Assembly: GCA_019677205.1 (NCBI GenBank)
Contig: JAAMXY010000639.1
Span: forward strand, 1 to 64,000
Source of the DNA: Pinguiococcus pyrenoidosus
Lineage: Eukaryota; Sar; Pinguiophyceae; Pinguiochrysidales; Pinguiochrysidaceae
DNA: 64,000 nt
Direction: 5' to 3'
The notes below the pieces were generated by a model. That model made no database searches, was not told the DNA's origin, and saw only the letters and a list, made by a program, of their open reading frames with translations. Positions 20,596-31,293 of the stretch are shown here, piece after piece. Numbering within the stretch: the stretch's first letter is position 1; every line of letters starts with the position of its first letter. The position numbers and the translations under genes were made by a program.

Positions 20596-21945
20596 ATGCC
20601 CGATCTGAGCAATTTCCGCGCGGAGAACTGGGGCGGTCGAGGCACCAAGGTGGGTCCCCGAGTCTCCAAGGGCGTTGCACCGCTCGCAGAACCATTAAAC
20701 GGGAGGCTTGGGTGACTGAATGAATCTTCTGGACGACAGGTGCTCGTCACCGGCGGTGGCGGCTTCATCGGCGCCTGGCTCGCGAAGAAGCTGCGGGAAC
20801 TCGGCTTCTATGTGGTCATCGCCGACTGGAAGCGTCACCAGTTCTTCGACGCCGCGGACATCTGCCACGAGTTCCTGCAGCTTGACCTGCGCAAGCTGGA
20901 GAACGCCATGATGGCCTGTGAGGGCGTGAAGCACGTGTTCAACCTGGCCGCCGACATGGGAGGCATGGGCTTCATCGAGTCCAACCAGTCCGTCCTCATC
21001 TACAACAACACCATGCTGAGCAGCAACGTCCTGGAGGCGGCCCGCTCCTGCGGCGCCAAGCGATACTTCTACTCGTCCACGGCCTGCGTGTACAACGAGG
21101 CCAAGCAGATGGACCCGGAGAACCCGGGCCTGGTGGAGACGGACGCCTGGCCAGCCCGGCCGCAAGACACCTACGGCCTCGAGAAGCTGTATCACGAGGA
21201 GATGGCCATGGCCTACGCCAGCGACTTCGACATGGAGTGCCGCATCGCGCGCTTCCACAACGTCTACGGGCCCTGCGGCACCTGGAAGGGCGGGCGGGAG
21301 AAGGCGCCGGCCGCCTTCTGCCGCAAGGCGATCTGCTCGGAGGAGATCTTCGAGATGTGGGGCGACGGCATGCAAACCCGGTCCTTCATGTTCATCGAGG
21401 ACTGCGTCGAGGGCTGCCTCCGCATCATGTTTGGCGACTACGACAAGCCCCTCAACCTCGGGACCGAAGAGATGATCTCGATGAATGACTTCGCGGAGAT
21501 GGCCATGTCCTTCGAGAACAAGGCCCTGAAGATTCACCACATCCCCGGCCCGCAGGGAGTCCGCGGACGCAACTCGAACAACGACCTCATCAAGGAGAAG
21601 CTCGGGTGGGAGCCGTCCATTCCCATCCGCGTCGGCTTGCGGAAGACATACATGTGGATCAAGTAAGCCATGCATGAAGCCTCCCTTTCTCCTTGCTCTT
21701 CTTTGCCCCCCCCCCCAAAAAAAAAATGGATTCTCTTTGCGGAAAAGGACGCTCGCGCCAGCCTGCTTACTTGCTGCTCTCCTTTTTCTTTCCTCCCCCG
21801 CAGGTCGCAGGTGGAAGCGGAGAGGGCGCAAGGCGAGGACATCTCGCAGTACGGATCTTCTCGCGTCGTCGTGCAGGACACGAGCATCATCGACAAACTG
21901 ACCGAGACCAAGGAGGGGGCGACCGCGGACGACTATAACGCGTAG
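20596..21945 (+). CDS. GME: GDP-mannose 3,5-epimerase
   Basis: Three exons (20596-20649, 20740-21662, 21804-21945), 372 residues, the usual GME length. The enzyme is an extended short-chain dehydrogenase that turns GDP-D-mannose into GDP-L-galactose and GDP-L-gulose, feeding ascorbate and cell-wall/polysaccharide synthesis. Seen: NAD-binding TGGGGFIGAWLAKKL, catalytic YxxxK within DTYGLEKLYHEEMA, the GME-specific RFHNVYGPCGTWKGGREKAP, and the conserved C-terminal YGSS found after the WIK segment. That tail is why I extend past the in-frame TAA at 21664 via a GTAAGC donor; without the last exon the protein would lack the usual end. Intron 2 carries a run of about ten C followed by about ten A. 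Cytosolic: no targeting leader. Confidence 0.95.
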
Positions 21946-22040
21946 TGGTCATGTACGACAGGATGCTCTTCATGCTTAGCAGAAGACGTTGGGATGCCTG
22001 TAATTTCCTTGTGTTATATCGATGCGCTTGCAGATGTGCT

Positions 22041-23925
22041 TCAGAGTTCTTCCTTCACCCGTTCCGCGCCATCGCTGTCTTCGCCGGCTTCTTCGTTGTC
22101 GACGCCTGCGCCGTCTCGAGCGCCCACCACCCTCTCGACCTTGTTGCAGACCACTGGCAGCCACTCGTCCCTGACCAGGTCGCCCCGGGCAAAGCTGTCT
22201 GCCCAGCGCGAGACGCTATTGCTGTCGTGGTAGTAGAGTCCTCTCGGCGTGGCCTGGGCCCCTCTCCGCAGGCCCTCGGCGAAGTACTGGATCGTTATCG
22301 CCTCGCGGGTGGGAAGGGACGGCGCCTTCGGCCCCGCAGCATGCGCCAGCCAGCCGTCGTGCAGGACAACATCCCCTTGGGAAGCGGAGCACGAGCAGGA
22401 GCGAACGGGCGATGGGCGATGGGCGACGGGATCATGGGCGATGGGCGACGGGATCATGATCAGCGCGGCGAGGGCGTGTCAAGATCTTCGCGTATGCCAC
22501 ATGAACTACGTACCTTCCTGGAGTGCCGTCGCCGGAATCACGTACATGCCCTGGTTGAGCGCACTGACGTCGGGGACCTTGTGCCACGTTGACGGGTGAC
22601 TCAGGCCAGCCGCTTCCGCCATCCGAGCAAGCTTCTCAAACTTCCCAACGAAGGTCAGGTGAGCCTCGGACTCCCGAAGGAGCCCGTCCCGAAAGTCATA
22701 TCCCTTGCCGAGCTTCCCCTGAAGATGACTTGCGGGGGCGTAGCCCAACAATCCTGCGGGTGGAACGTAGCTGAGCAAAGCAACCGAGAGCCCAAGGACA
22801 TGGAGGAGTGCACCACCAGAGCGCTCCTAGATTTCGTGCATACCTGAAGAGCTATTGACGGCCTGCAGTGGTATCCAGGCACCCAGCGTCTTGTGGGCAT
22901 CGGACGCGTCTTCCGCCCATTCAAACGGCGCCGCCATCATATCCTGATGTGCCGGTGACAGCCCATCGCTGCCTCCCTTGAAGAACGTCTGGTCCTGGTA
23001 GAGTCGCACTGGCGCCGTGCCCATGAGCTGTGCGACGATGGCGCCGAGCCGCTGGTTCAGCACGAACTTTGCGATGACTGCATGGCGATCCCATCTACGA
23101 AAACGAAGACAGCAAGGCTACGTTTAAGTCGGTGGCACCCGGCCTCGTCTTTCATTGCACATATAACACTTACAAATTGTACACCCGGATGAAGCTAGGC
23201 CGCCGTGTCAGGGGGTGGGTGTCCGTGTGCATGGCCAAGTGAATCGCACCGCGATACGCTCGGATCTCCGCTGGCGTGAAGACCTTGTGACATAGAGACA
23301 CAAAGGGAGAAAGTGTGCGTGTGTGTGTGTGTGTGTGTGAGTGTGTGTTCATCATCATTTCAAAGTATTTGCCATTCTGCCTCGAAGCTCCTCTCGCCTC
23401 TCGCAGACATACCTGGGGTAAGTAGAGGAAGCCATACTCGCGGTAAAAGTCCACTTGAGCCTGTGTGAGCTGCGGTGGACGTCATCCAAGCTCGATTGCA
23501 CCTCATTCGCAGCAGAGGAGGTCCGTACCTCATAGCGCCCGCCCAGGCTGGGAAAATCCTCGGCGTTTAGACTTCGAAGAGCCGACCATGCGGAGCGCTG
23601 AAAGCTCCGCCGCTCCTCTTCCGTCGCTTCTCGGCGCTCAGGACTGCCCTGCTTGGCGTGAAAGCTGCGAAGATATCATCCGAAATGCCTTCTCAACCTG
23701 AGCCGCTAAGCCGAACGCCGCGCGTACCGGACATACGCCTCCCAGTCATCTCGATAGCGCTGCAGAAACGCCTCCGCTTCCGCGCTATAAGGGCTGAACA
23801 AAGCACATGCGTAAGAAGGGTCAATCGTCTACGCAGAACAATCGCGCGAGGACGGACCTGTGGTCCTGGGCGGTGCTCGCCACCAGCACCGAAAGAATCA
23901 CCAGCCTTCCGAAAAGCCTTCCCAT
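22041..23925 (-). CDS. Phytanoyl-CoA dioxygenase (PhyH) family 2-oxoglutarate/Fe(II) oxygenase
   Basis: Eight exons (23925-23858, 23793-23728, 23664-23529, 23460-23413, 23283-23174, 23094-22844, 22753-22514, 22375-22041), 417 residues. Family hallmarks are VDFYREYGFLYLP at the domain start, the iron-binding HxD as PAHQD, LGAWIPLQAVNSSSG, LLGYAPASH, and the distal half GDVVLHDGWLAHAAG, which provides the second iron His. A following Arg (PTREAITIQYF) is a candidate 2-oxoglutarate ligand. The first exon encodes a signal peptide (MGRLFGRLVILSVLVASTAQ), so the protein enters the secretory route or a complex plastid, unlike peroxisomal human PHYH. The substrate is unknown. Introns carry a GT microsatellite and a GGGCGATGGGCGA repeat. 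It converges on GME with 95 bp between stop codons. Confidence 0.88.
22404..22458 (-). repeat. GGGCGATGGGCGA tandem repeat in PhyH intron 7
   Basis: Roughly five units of GGGCGATG/GGGCGACGGGATCAT, contained in the intron 22513-22376. Confidence 0.85.
23313..23348 (+). repeat. (GT)n microsatellite in PhyH intron 4
   Basis: About 16 GT units with one interruption, inside the intron 23412-23284; read as AC repeats in the transcript. Confidence 0.95.
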
Positions 23926-24229
23926 GGCGTTCAAACGTTGCTATCCATCGATACACCGCTTTGTGGCGCGATTTGCGGTCTCTTTCACAGCCGTCTTCAA
24001 AAGTCAATGACTTCCACCTTCGCGAGGCTTTCATCAAAATGCCGTCCATATATGTATGGTCAATGAAAATCTTGATTCGATTCTCTTACTGAGTCGATGA
24101 CTTCCCGCGCTCCTTTTGAGTGCCTGCTTGCTGACCAGCAGCGCCGCCGCATCGATCGCGTCGTACGACTTGAGTGGCCGTTGGAGCGCCTCGCAAGCGG
24201 TGTCCGGGGAAACTAACTCGCCAGTAGCA

Positions 24230-24901
24230 ATGTTCAAGCAGCCGCGCGGAGCGCTGCGAGCTCTCTTGCTCAAGCCGAAGTTCCGGCCGGATCGGCGAGG
24301 AGAGCTGGGTCGCTGGGTGCTGAAGAAGGGAGATCTGGTGGAAGTCGTGGATGGGATCAGCGACAAAGGCAAGCGCGGCAAGATCCTGCACATCTTCAAG
24401 AAGCGAGAGAGAGTGGTCGTCGACGGCGTGAATGTGCGCAAGTCCTGGGTGCCGGCCACCGATCCCACGCAGCGGGGACAGTTCGTCGAGAAGCCCTGGA
24501 CGATCCACTACTCCAATGTCCAGGTGCGTACGGGGTAGCCCCAGCCACCGATGCCCAGCTTCTTGCTTTCTGAGCTTCTCTGTGTCCTGCACTAGATTGT
24601 TTGTCCAGAGACGAACAAGCCGACCAAAGTGGGCTACCGCAGGCTCGAGACGGGCAAGCACGAGCGGTTTGCGAGGATCTCGGGGGCCCCCTTGCCACTG
24701 CCGCCGGAGCACCTGGAGAAGCCGCCGGTCGGTTATCGGGTAGGCCCCCTAGACACGCCTGGCGAAGAGTCCTGGCGACAGACCTTTCAAGGCTTTGACG
24801 AGCACGGGCGGGAAATTGGGATCAAAGACTGGGGAGAGCAGAGGTTCCACGGCAAGAAGCATCTCGAGAAGGTCATGCAGCGGGAGACGCAGAGCTCATG
24901 A
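24230..24901 (+). CDS. Organellar (probably mitochondrial) ribosomal protein uL24
   Basis: Two exons, 24230-24523 and 24596-24901, give 199 residues. The first exon holds a KOW domain: LKKGDLVEVVDGISDKGKRG followed by VVVDGVNVRKSW, the uL24 signature that binds 23S rRNA near the exit tunnel. The second exon extends the protein beyond bacterial length with ETNKPTKVGYRRLETGKHERF and a charged tail, as in mitochondrial uL24. The Arg/Lys-rich start (MFKQPRGALRALLLKPKFRPDRR, reported here as a whole only to show its basic character) could act as a presequence. The frame is open 38 codons further upstream from 24116, which could add a longer leader. Divergent from PhyH across about 300 bp. Confidence 0.85.
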
Positions 24902-25053
24902 CTCTTCTAGAACGTCGGCACATCCGATGGGCTGTGCGAAGCTGAGCATATGATCATCAACACATGCTATTTGTTATTGCGAGTGCTTCTTGTCCTCTCG
25001 GTAAAACGAAGTGTTGCGCGTCCTCCTGCGTTCGTCGCGTCCGCTGTTGTGCT

Positions 25054-25941
25054 TCACGTGCTATCTCTGTAGTGCTCCAGGATCCACGGATGGTTCGGCA
25101 CGTCCGTGAGCGCCATCCTCGCGTCCGGGTCTTTCACCAGAAGCCTCGTGATCAAGTCCTTGGCGTTGTCCGAGATGGGCAGCTCATCTTCCGGCGGCCA
25201 CTGCAGGTCGACCTTCTGGATGCGCCGATACGTGTCCGTGTACGAGTCCGCCTCAAAGGGGGGCGTCCCCACCAGGAACTCGTAGCAGAGGACGCCGAGC
25301 GACCAGACGTCGACGCTCTCGTCGTGCGCTTTGCCTTCCACCATCTCCGGCGGAAGGTAGTCCAAGGTCCCGCAGAGCGTCTGACGCCGAGAAGTGATCG
25401 AGTGCACGGACCACCCAAAGTCTGCAATCTTCAGCTCCCCCAGCTGCCCCACCAGGAGGTTCTCCGGCTTGATGTCCCGATGGATCACGTGCTTCGAGTG
25501 GCAGTACGCCAGCGCGCGGCTCAGCTGCAGCACGTAGCAGGCGCTCTGCCGCTCCGAGAAGCGCTTCTGCGCCTGAAGGATCTTGTACAGCTCTCCCCTG
25601 GGAGCGTACTCTAGGATGAGGTAGATGCGGCGGTCGTCGTAGAAGTACCCGAAGCAACGGAGGATGTGACGATGGCGCAGATGCGACTGGATCTCAATCT
25701 CGCGCCGAAGCTGGTGCTCCACGTTGCTCTTGATGAGCTGCTTCTTCTCCAGGACCTTGATGGCCACGATGTACTGACTATTCTTCTCGCGGGCGAGATA
25801 CACCACTCCAAACTTCCCGCGGCCGAGAGGTCTTCCGATGTCAAAGTCGTCCAGGCGCCAAAAGCGCCCGTCACGGCTTTTGTCGAGCACCTCTTTTGGC
25901 CACAGCCCCTGGGCAGGTCGGTTCTCTTTGTCCGCCATCAT
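25054..25941 (-). CDS. Aurora-type serine/threonine kinase
   Basis: A single exon of 295 codons. Full kinase domain: glycine loop [11 protein letters not shown], catalytic Lys in [10 protein letters not shown], catalytic loop [16 protein letters not shown], and an activation segment [16 protein letters not shown], which is the Aurora signature with the autophosphorylated Thr kept. [19 protein letters not shown] and the C-terminal HPWI complete it. The N terminus is short (about 35 residues), with ADKENRP resembling neither a strict D-box nor KEN box, although KEN is present as a tripeptide. Aurora kinases control centrosome, kinetochore and cytokinesis steps. It is convergent with uL24, with 152 bp between stop codons. 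Confidence 0.95.
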   Translation of the reverse strand: MMADKENRPAQGLWPKEVLDKSRDGRFWRLDDFDIGRPLGRGKFGVVYLAREKNSQYIVAIKVLEKKQLIKSNVEHQLRREIEIQSHLRHRHILRCFGYFYDDRRIYLILEYAPRGELYKILQAQKRFSERQSACYVLQLSRALAYCHSKHVIHRDIKPENLLVGQLGELKIADFGWSVHSITSRRQTLCGTLDYLPPEMVEGKAHDESVDVWSLGVLCYEFLVGTPPFEADSYTDTYRRIQKVDLQWPPEDELPISDNAKDLITRLLVKDPDARMALTDVPNHPWILEHYRDST

Positions 25942-26433
25942 TCTACTGACAGTCGCTGCAGCAGGTCCGCTCGACCACTCCGCAAAGCCGCGGCGCCGGG
26001 AGTCCAACGTCTTGCCTAAACTACGTAGGGGCTGCCCATGCGGAAATCGCGCGAAAGCTTCTGATCGGATGCTTTAAATTATGTTTATACTTTTCTACTT
26101 GTGTGCCAAATATCTACATAATGAACATGCCTTTTAATGTTATCCAAAGAGACGTCACCATTGGCTCAGGAGGGCAACGGCTCGTTCTCGATTGCTCTTC
26201 ATTGGCTGGAACGACAATTTCAAAGGTTTCTCTATTCTCGGATTTGAGGACCGTTCTGCGGATCGTCGTTCGCAGGCCTATCCACCCATATGACAGCCCC
26301 AGAGTGATGCAGCTCATTCCGCCGGAGCGACGATTCTTCCGATTGTCCCAGCGCCCTTGCCATCCTTCCTGGGCGCCACCAGCAGACACATCTCGGGCAG
26401 CCCTTCCTGAAGGCCGGCACCGTCGATAGCGAG

Positions 26434-27436
26434 ATGACCCTGTCCGAGACGGAGTTTGAGTGCATGGTGTGCTGCATGCCATGCACGGAGCGCGCGGCTG
26501 CCCTCTGCGACCTGTGCCGTGCGGAGCAGCCGGTGGCTTGCATCCCCTGTGTGCGCCGCTACTTCGGCGAGCGGGTCAAGCGCAGCTGCACCGGCGTCTG
26601 CCCTCGCATGGCATGCCTGTTCCACCAGGAGCGCACGGTACCGCTTGACGTGTAAGTGATCCGCTCAACAGCAGCCTTGCATCAACAGCAGCCTTGCATC
26701 AACAGCAGCCTTGCATCAATAGCAGCGTTCGTTGTGTGAATGGCAGCTCACCCTCACAACCTTTGCATATCGATGTAGGTGGCGAGCGTTCGCGACCGCG
26801 TCGGTCGTGGACCTCTTCTCCCAGAGGGCGCAGGAGGTCCTGTACTTCCGCTGCTCCAGTTGCGACCAGCTGAAGTCCCTGGCGGTGGAGGAGGACACGA
26901 TAAGATGGTTCGCCCTGCAGCAGCTGGAGGCGTACGGGCTGCCGAGGAAGGTCGCGACCTTTATTCTGAGGAAGTACGAGAGCGGCATTGTCACTCAGAA
27001 GCAGGCGTACATCGCACTGCGCCGCCATCTTCCCGCCTTGCGCATCGCCAAGCGCCTGCACCATTTTGCTGACGAGGACGTGAAACTTGCCACCGAGCTC
27101 ATGCGTTACTTCCTGGGACTGGTGAAGGACCCCGAGCGGCGAGCTGCCTTGCACCTCTTCCACCTGTCCAAGGTGCCTCGCTTCTTCACGCCGTGCTGCC
27201 AGATGCCACACTGCTACAAGTGCTGCTCCAGCGATTGGCACTTTGGTTGGACCTGCGAGGAGTTCCGGGACCAAATGATTGACGAGAATGCTGATGGCGG
27301 GTTGGACATCGTCTCCTGCGAAGAGTGTGGAGTGCAGCTTATGAAGGGGGATGGATGTAACAGCGTCACGTGTATCTGCGGATGCCGATTCAGGTGGAAC
27401 GAACGTTTGCACTTCTTGAGGAGGACGGGCAGCTGA
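26434..27436 (+). CDS. RBR-like (RING/IBR) cysteine-rich zinc-binding protein
   Basis: Two exons, 26434-26651 and 26779-27436, give 291 residues. Exon 1 is Cys-rich (ECMVCCMPC, LCDLC, CIPCVRRYF), like a RING-type zinc site. The second exon has a further Cys pair (FRCSSCDQ), a helical middle section, an IBR-like block (CCQMPHCYKCC...FGWTCEEF), and finally CEECGVQLMKGDGCNSVTCIC. The last closely resembles the Rcat/RING2 domain of RBR E3 ubiquitin ligases, where the Cys in GDGC/SVTC context is catalytic. The order RING, IBR, RING2 is preserved but the spacing is unusual and the second RING lacks its last Cys pair. I call it RBR-like, with E3 activity an inference. Confidence 0.72.
26664..26722 (+). 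repeat. Triplicated 17-bp unit in the RBR-like gene intron
   Basis: Three copies of CAACAGCAGCCTTGCAT(CAA) in the 127-bp intron 26652-26778. Confidence 0.85.
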
Positions 27437-29142
27437 CACGGAGGGGGCGTAGCGGTGACATAAACATTGGATGAGGACAAGCTTGGGGTCGCGCCTGACG
27501 AGCGCGGGACGGGATGTTCGGGAGCCATCGCAATTCGAATGCCTTTCCCAACAAAGAGATAGCTGGACGCCGAGGGGTCTCTTGCGCAAAGCTCTGTCGG
27601 GCCATGGATTCGCTGCCGTTGGCGTACGACGAGAGAGAACGATGCGAAAGGCTCCTACAACCGTGGTGAAATCGCATCAGCCCCGTCGGCAGCATCGGCA
27701 GCATCGACAGCATCGGCAGCATCGGCAGTGGCCAAGAAAGGCCGCTTGAAGCACTGCGAGCCGGAAGGCCAACATCAAGTTGCCACACGACGGCAGTCTT
27801 AAGAATCCGCCCCGAGAAGTGCCAAGCGACCGTCACCTTCGCAAGGGACGAGGCCGTTTGCGGGGTCGCCTTGGTTCCGGCTGGCGACCCTGCTCGAGGC
27901 GGCAAGCTCCTGACCGTGACAAGAAGTTCATCGCCACTGCGTCTGTCGGGAGCAGCAGTAGGTTCAGGAAGAGCATCATCGGATGGTGCTGCAGAGCGCG
28001 ATCCAAGAGCCCCCCCAGCGGAAGGAGATCCGAAGATGCCTGTGTACGGAACCCCCTTTCTCAGCGGCATTCGGAACATCGGAGCTTGAGAACGTGTGTT
28101 GAAGTTTTGCGTGGGTGTGAGTGAGGCTTGGAGCAAGTGCGTCTTGCTTTGCCACCGACTCTTTCTTCATCTTGCATGCTCCAGGAGCTAACCCAACCAG
28201 CAGATTGGCAAATGCACCGTCACATCCAACAATCCCACCCCACACCCCACACCCCACACACCACCACCACCACCACCCCCCAAAAGAGCAAAAAAACACT
28301 AGCAACTTCTCCAACGCTGCTAGACGCAACAGGGGAAGGAAGAGGAGAAGAGACTCGGTCTTTTACACACTTTCCTTTTTATGCGCGGACCCACTGGATC
28401 GCTCTGGTTCTGCCATGCTGATGAGATACGAAGTTCTGAGGCTTCGAAGAGGTGAGTTTCCCAGCGGGGGCCAGGAAGAAGCAGCGTGGACAAGGGGGGC
28501 CAAGAAGCCTGTCAAAGGATTCCTACCCCCTCGGTCAGAAGAGCCGATAGTCGCTGAAGACAGCAAAGGAAAAGAGATACATCGATTTGTATCCAATCAA
28601 CAAGCGCCGATTCTGGCCACTTTCCCGCATTGGCCTATCATATCCGACCCCGTCCAAGTACATCGTAATTTTGGGCAGCCGCCGAATGGTCCATTGGCGC
28701 TGATTTAATGGCCCTCCCCAAATTTACAGGAATAAGTGCACCTTATTCGCCCGTAGGACGGACAACCTCACCTCGCCAGCAGTATTTTTCCTCCTCGCGG
28801 CGCACAAACGCCTTGCTGAGGCAAAGGACGGCCAAATAAGCACCACCAGAGAGAATCTCTTTGCTCGTCCCCCTTGTTTTCCCTCCCAAGGGGGCCAGCT
28901 GCGGGAGGGCCACGCTTCTCCAGCATGGGAGCAGTCCACAGAAAGCGCGTTCCCGCCCGCTGGATTCCGGCCGCTTCGCACCCGACCAAAGCGAAGCCCT
29001 CGGCGCGCCCAAACAGCCCCGCAGCTACGCCCCTGGCCGCGAGAACCACTCCGGCTGCACGCTTTGCTGCACGCGCTCACCAGAGTACGGCGCATTCCGC
29101 TGTCTTCTGGGCACTTCGGTCACGCAGAGAGCCCCCGCAGCA
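27437..29142. other. 1.7 kb without a recognisable gene
   Basis: Long open frames exist on both strands, but they are low-complexity and show no family resemblance. Contents: a CAGCATCGG minisatellite (about 27684-27728), a C/A-rich run of CACACCCCACACC and CCACCACC (about 28232-28280), CCAAT-type elements (GTATCCAATCAA at about 28589, CCATTGGCGC at about 28691), and a GC-rich 5' leader before 29143. Confidence 0.5.
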
Positions 29143-30273
29143 ATGCACGCCGCCACAGAGCAGCAGTACGAGCCCCTGGAGGCAGAGGACAAGGCCCGCA
29201 TCCGCGCCACCGTGAGGACCCCGGACGGAGAGAGAAGCATCAAGCTGTTCATCAACATGCAGACCTACTCGCCACAGATGCGATTCTTCTGCAAGGTCCT
29301 CGTCATCCGCTACCGGGAGGACGCCATCCGCGGTCGCCGGGCACCCGACGACCTGCAGAGAACGGTGGGAGCCGTCCTGGGCTTCGACGAGATCCGTGCC
29401 GCGACGACGCCGCGAAGCAGCGCCCTCGCCCTCATCCGCGCTTGCAAGCGCTTCATCCTCAAGATCCAAGGAGCCGACGACGTCATGTCCGCCTTGCACA
29501 ACAGGAAAGTCGCGGTGGCGCGCCAGATCATCGAAACCACCACCGCCGGCGGGCAGCAGATCCTCCGTCAGGCGGCAGCAGAGGAGTTCGCACGCGGTCT
29601 CGAAGATCTTCTCTTCAGCGCGGAGCAGGGGGGGGTCCTCGACATGGCCTTGATCAGCATCGGTGTCCAGCTGGACCAGCACGAAGGCGAAGATGGCGAC
29701 GAGCCCCGAGAAAACGACGCTGGCCACGGCGCCGCTCGCCAGCTAGACTACGCGGACGCGCGCAACGACCCGCGTTACAGTGTCCTGAGCGACGGCACCC
29801 ACATGGGCATGTACACCACGCACGCGCACAACGAGGTCCCTCCACCCAGCGCACGCCAAGTCCACGCTGCCGGGCCGGAACAGCACGGCATGATGGCACC
29901 TGATGAACATGACGGCCTGCACGTGGAGTTCCCGCAGCCAGAACGCAACGCAGGCGGCCTTCAAGCGGCGATTGCGCACATCCTGCGATCCGGGAAGCGT
30001 GTCCCTGAGGCGCGTCCGCAGATCCACATGCCCGCAAGGGCCCATGCGCAGAACGCCCGTGAAGCTGAACCGACCTTCACGCTCGACATGGAACACGACG
30101 TTCCCATGGGGTTGCCCGTGCCGATGTTCGAACACGAAGACCTCCTTCTCGAGCCGCTGGACCATCCTTCCTACTTTGGTGTGAGCACGGAGAGCGCAGG
30201 CCATGACGAATTCGACTACACGGATGGACTCGAGGACGACATGTTCTCAGTGGAGGGGTTCAACTGGGACTAG
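29143..30273 (+). CDS. Uncharacterised protein with acidic-aromatic C-terminal segments
   Basis: An open frame of 376 codons from ATG 29143 (the frame is open further upstream). I do not recognise a family. Residues 10-130 look folded and helical (RSIKLFINMQTYSPQMRFFC, KVLVIRYRED, ALALIRACKRFILKIQG). Residues 170-340 are rich in His, Asp, Glu and Pro and probably disordered. The end contains three acidic-hydrophobic stretches: TFTLDMEHDVPMG, EHEDLLLEPLDHPSYFGV and DDMFSVEGFNWD. These resemble transcription-activation segments, such as those at the ends of heat-shock factors, but no DNA-binding domain is visible. Codon use matches neighbouring genes, which supports it being real. Function unknown. 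Confidence 0.6.
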   Translation: MHAATEQQYEPLEAEDKARIRATVRTPDGERSIKLFINMQTYSPQMRFFCKVLVIRYREDAIRGRRAPDDLQRTVGAVLGFDEIRAATTPRSSALALIRACKRFILKIQGADDVMSALHNRKVAVARQIIETTTAGGQQILRQAAAEEFARGLEDLLFSAEQGGVLDMALISIGVQLDQHEGEDGDEPRENDAGHGAARQLDYADARNDPRYSVLSDGTHMGMYTTHAHNEVPPPSARQVHAAGPEQHGMMAPDEHDGLHVEFPQPERNAGGLQAAIAHILRSGKRVPEARPQIHMPARAHAQNAREAEPTFTLDMEHDVPMGLPVPMFEHEDLLLEPLDHPSYFGVSTESAGHDEFDYTDGLEDDMFSVEGFNWD

Positions 30274-31293
30274 CTCCAAGGCGGACCCGAGCAAACTTGC
30301 AATGCAGCTGCAGCAAGTGACACGACCATCTCCGCGCTCTTTCCCCTCTCTGACACCGCTCTCCAGTACCGCTCTCCGGTCTTGAGGAAGATCAAGGTCT
30401 TCGACGAGCCCAGCGCGGAAAACAAATAAAGCACAAAGCTCGCCGATCTTCGAGGCATTATCCAGAAAAGAAGCATAAAGAGATTGAGGCATCCGTACCC
30501 GGGACCTTTTTTGACGTGACATCCGGGTTCAAAGTTGGTAAGCGCTCTCCAGAGCGAAGCGAATGTGGGCAAGAACGCCCAGCGCCTCCATCCAGTCTAC
30601 GTCGCTTTGCTGCCCTGGTGAGGGGCTTGACGTTTTTTCGGGACGGGACGGGAGGGAAGGGGGGGCGCGGGAACAGCCGTAGGGGACGTATCAGGTTGCG
30701 CTCCGAAGAGTCATGCTGGCTATGTAGTAGACTCGGGTCGCGAGTAAGCTTGCAGTGGTGCAAGGTTGCTCGTCCGCTGCAAGCTTGCTGGTCCGGGCCA
30801 TGTCTGAAGGTAGAGAACGTCGCGTTGACCAATTCAATGCAGTCTCTGCCACGTCCTCTCATCTCCCTCGTCGACACCCTGAACCCCGAACCTTGCATCA
30901 GCGCTACATGGTAGGCCAGCGTGTGTAGTTTTGAGCCGAATCGCGTGGCTCCGTGGAGGATAGCGCGTCAAGACGTTGTCGAGAAGTCCGATGCCGCGCT
31001 TCGGCAGGCGTTTGACGCATCTGGCAGGCTCGGAGCTCTCTTCTTCCCATCAGGTCTCGGCACATCTGGCATTCGATACACTGTACTGCATCGATTGCCC
31101 ACCATGTCCACAGACGTTCTGCAAGGGCGTTGTGAACCCGTTCAAAAGCACGGAATTAACGGAATGCGCGGGAAGATACGAAATACGAAGCCGGCTCACT
31201 CAGTATCGAAATCGGACAAGATAGAGTTTCTCGTTTGAAAAATCTGTAAGTCTGCAGTGCGGCACCGGAGGTGCTCTGGATTCTGCCGCCGAC
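30274..31293. other. 1 kb intergenic, no supported gene
   Basis: Short frames only. A possible polyadenylation-like AATAAA occurs at about 30425 (AACAAATAAAGC), after the orphan gene. The rest looks like promoter or 5' UTR of the PIH1 gene. Confidence 0.5.

Noticed and set aside
22404-23348. Repeat tracts in the PhyH gene as CRISPR-like or regulatory arrays
   Set aside because: Units are short, contiguous without spacers and intronic; simple tandem repeats.
27390-28136. Minus-strand frame of 248 codons with repeated LPMLPM
   Set aside because: The repeat is the minisatellite CAGCATCGG read in one frame; flanks show no conserved sequence.
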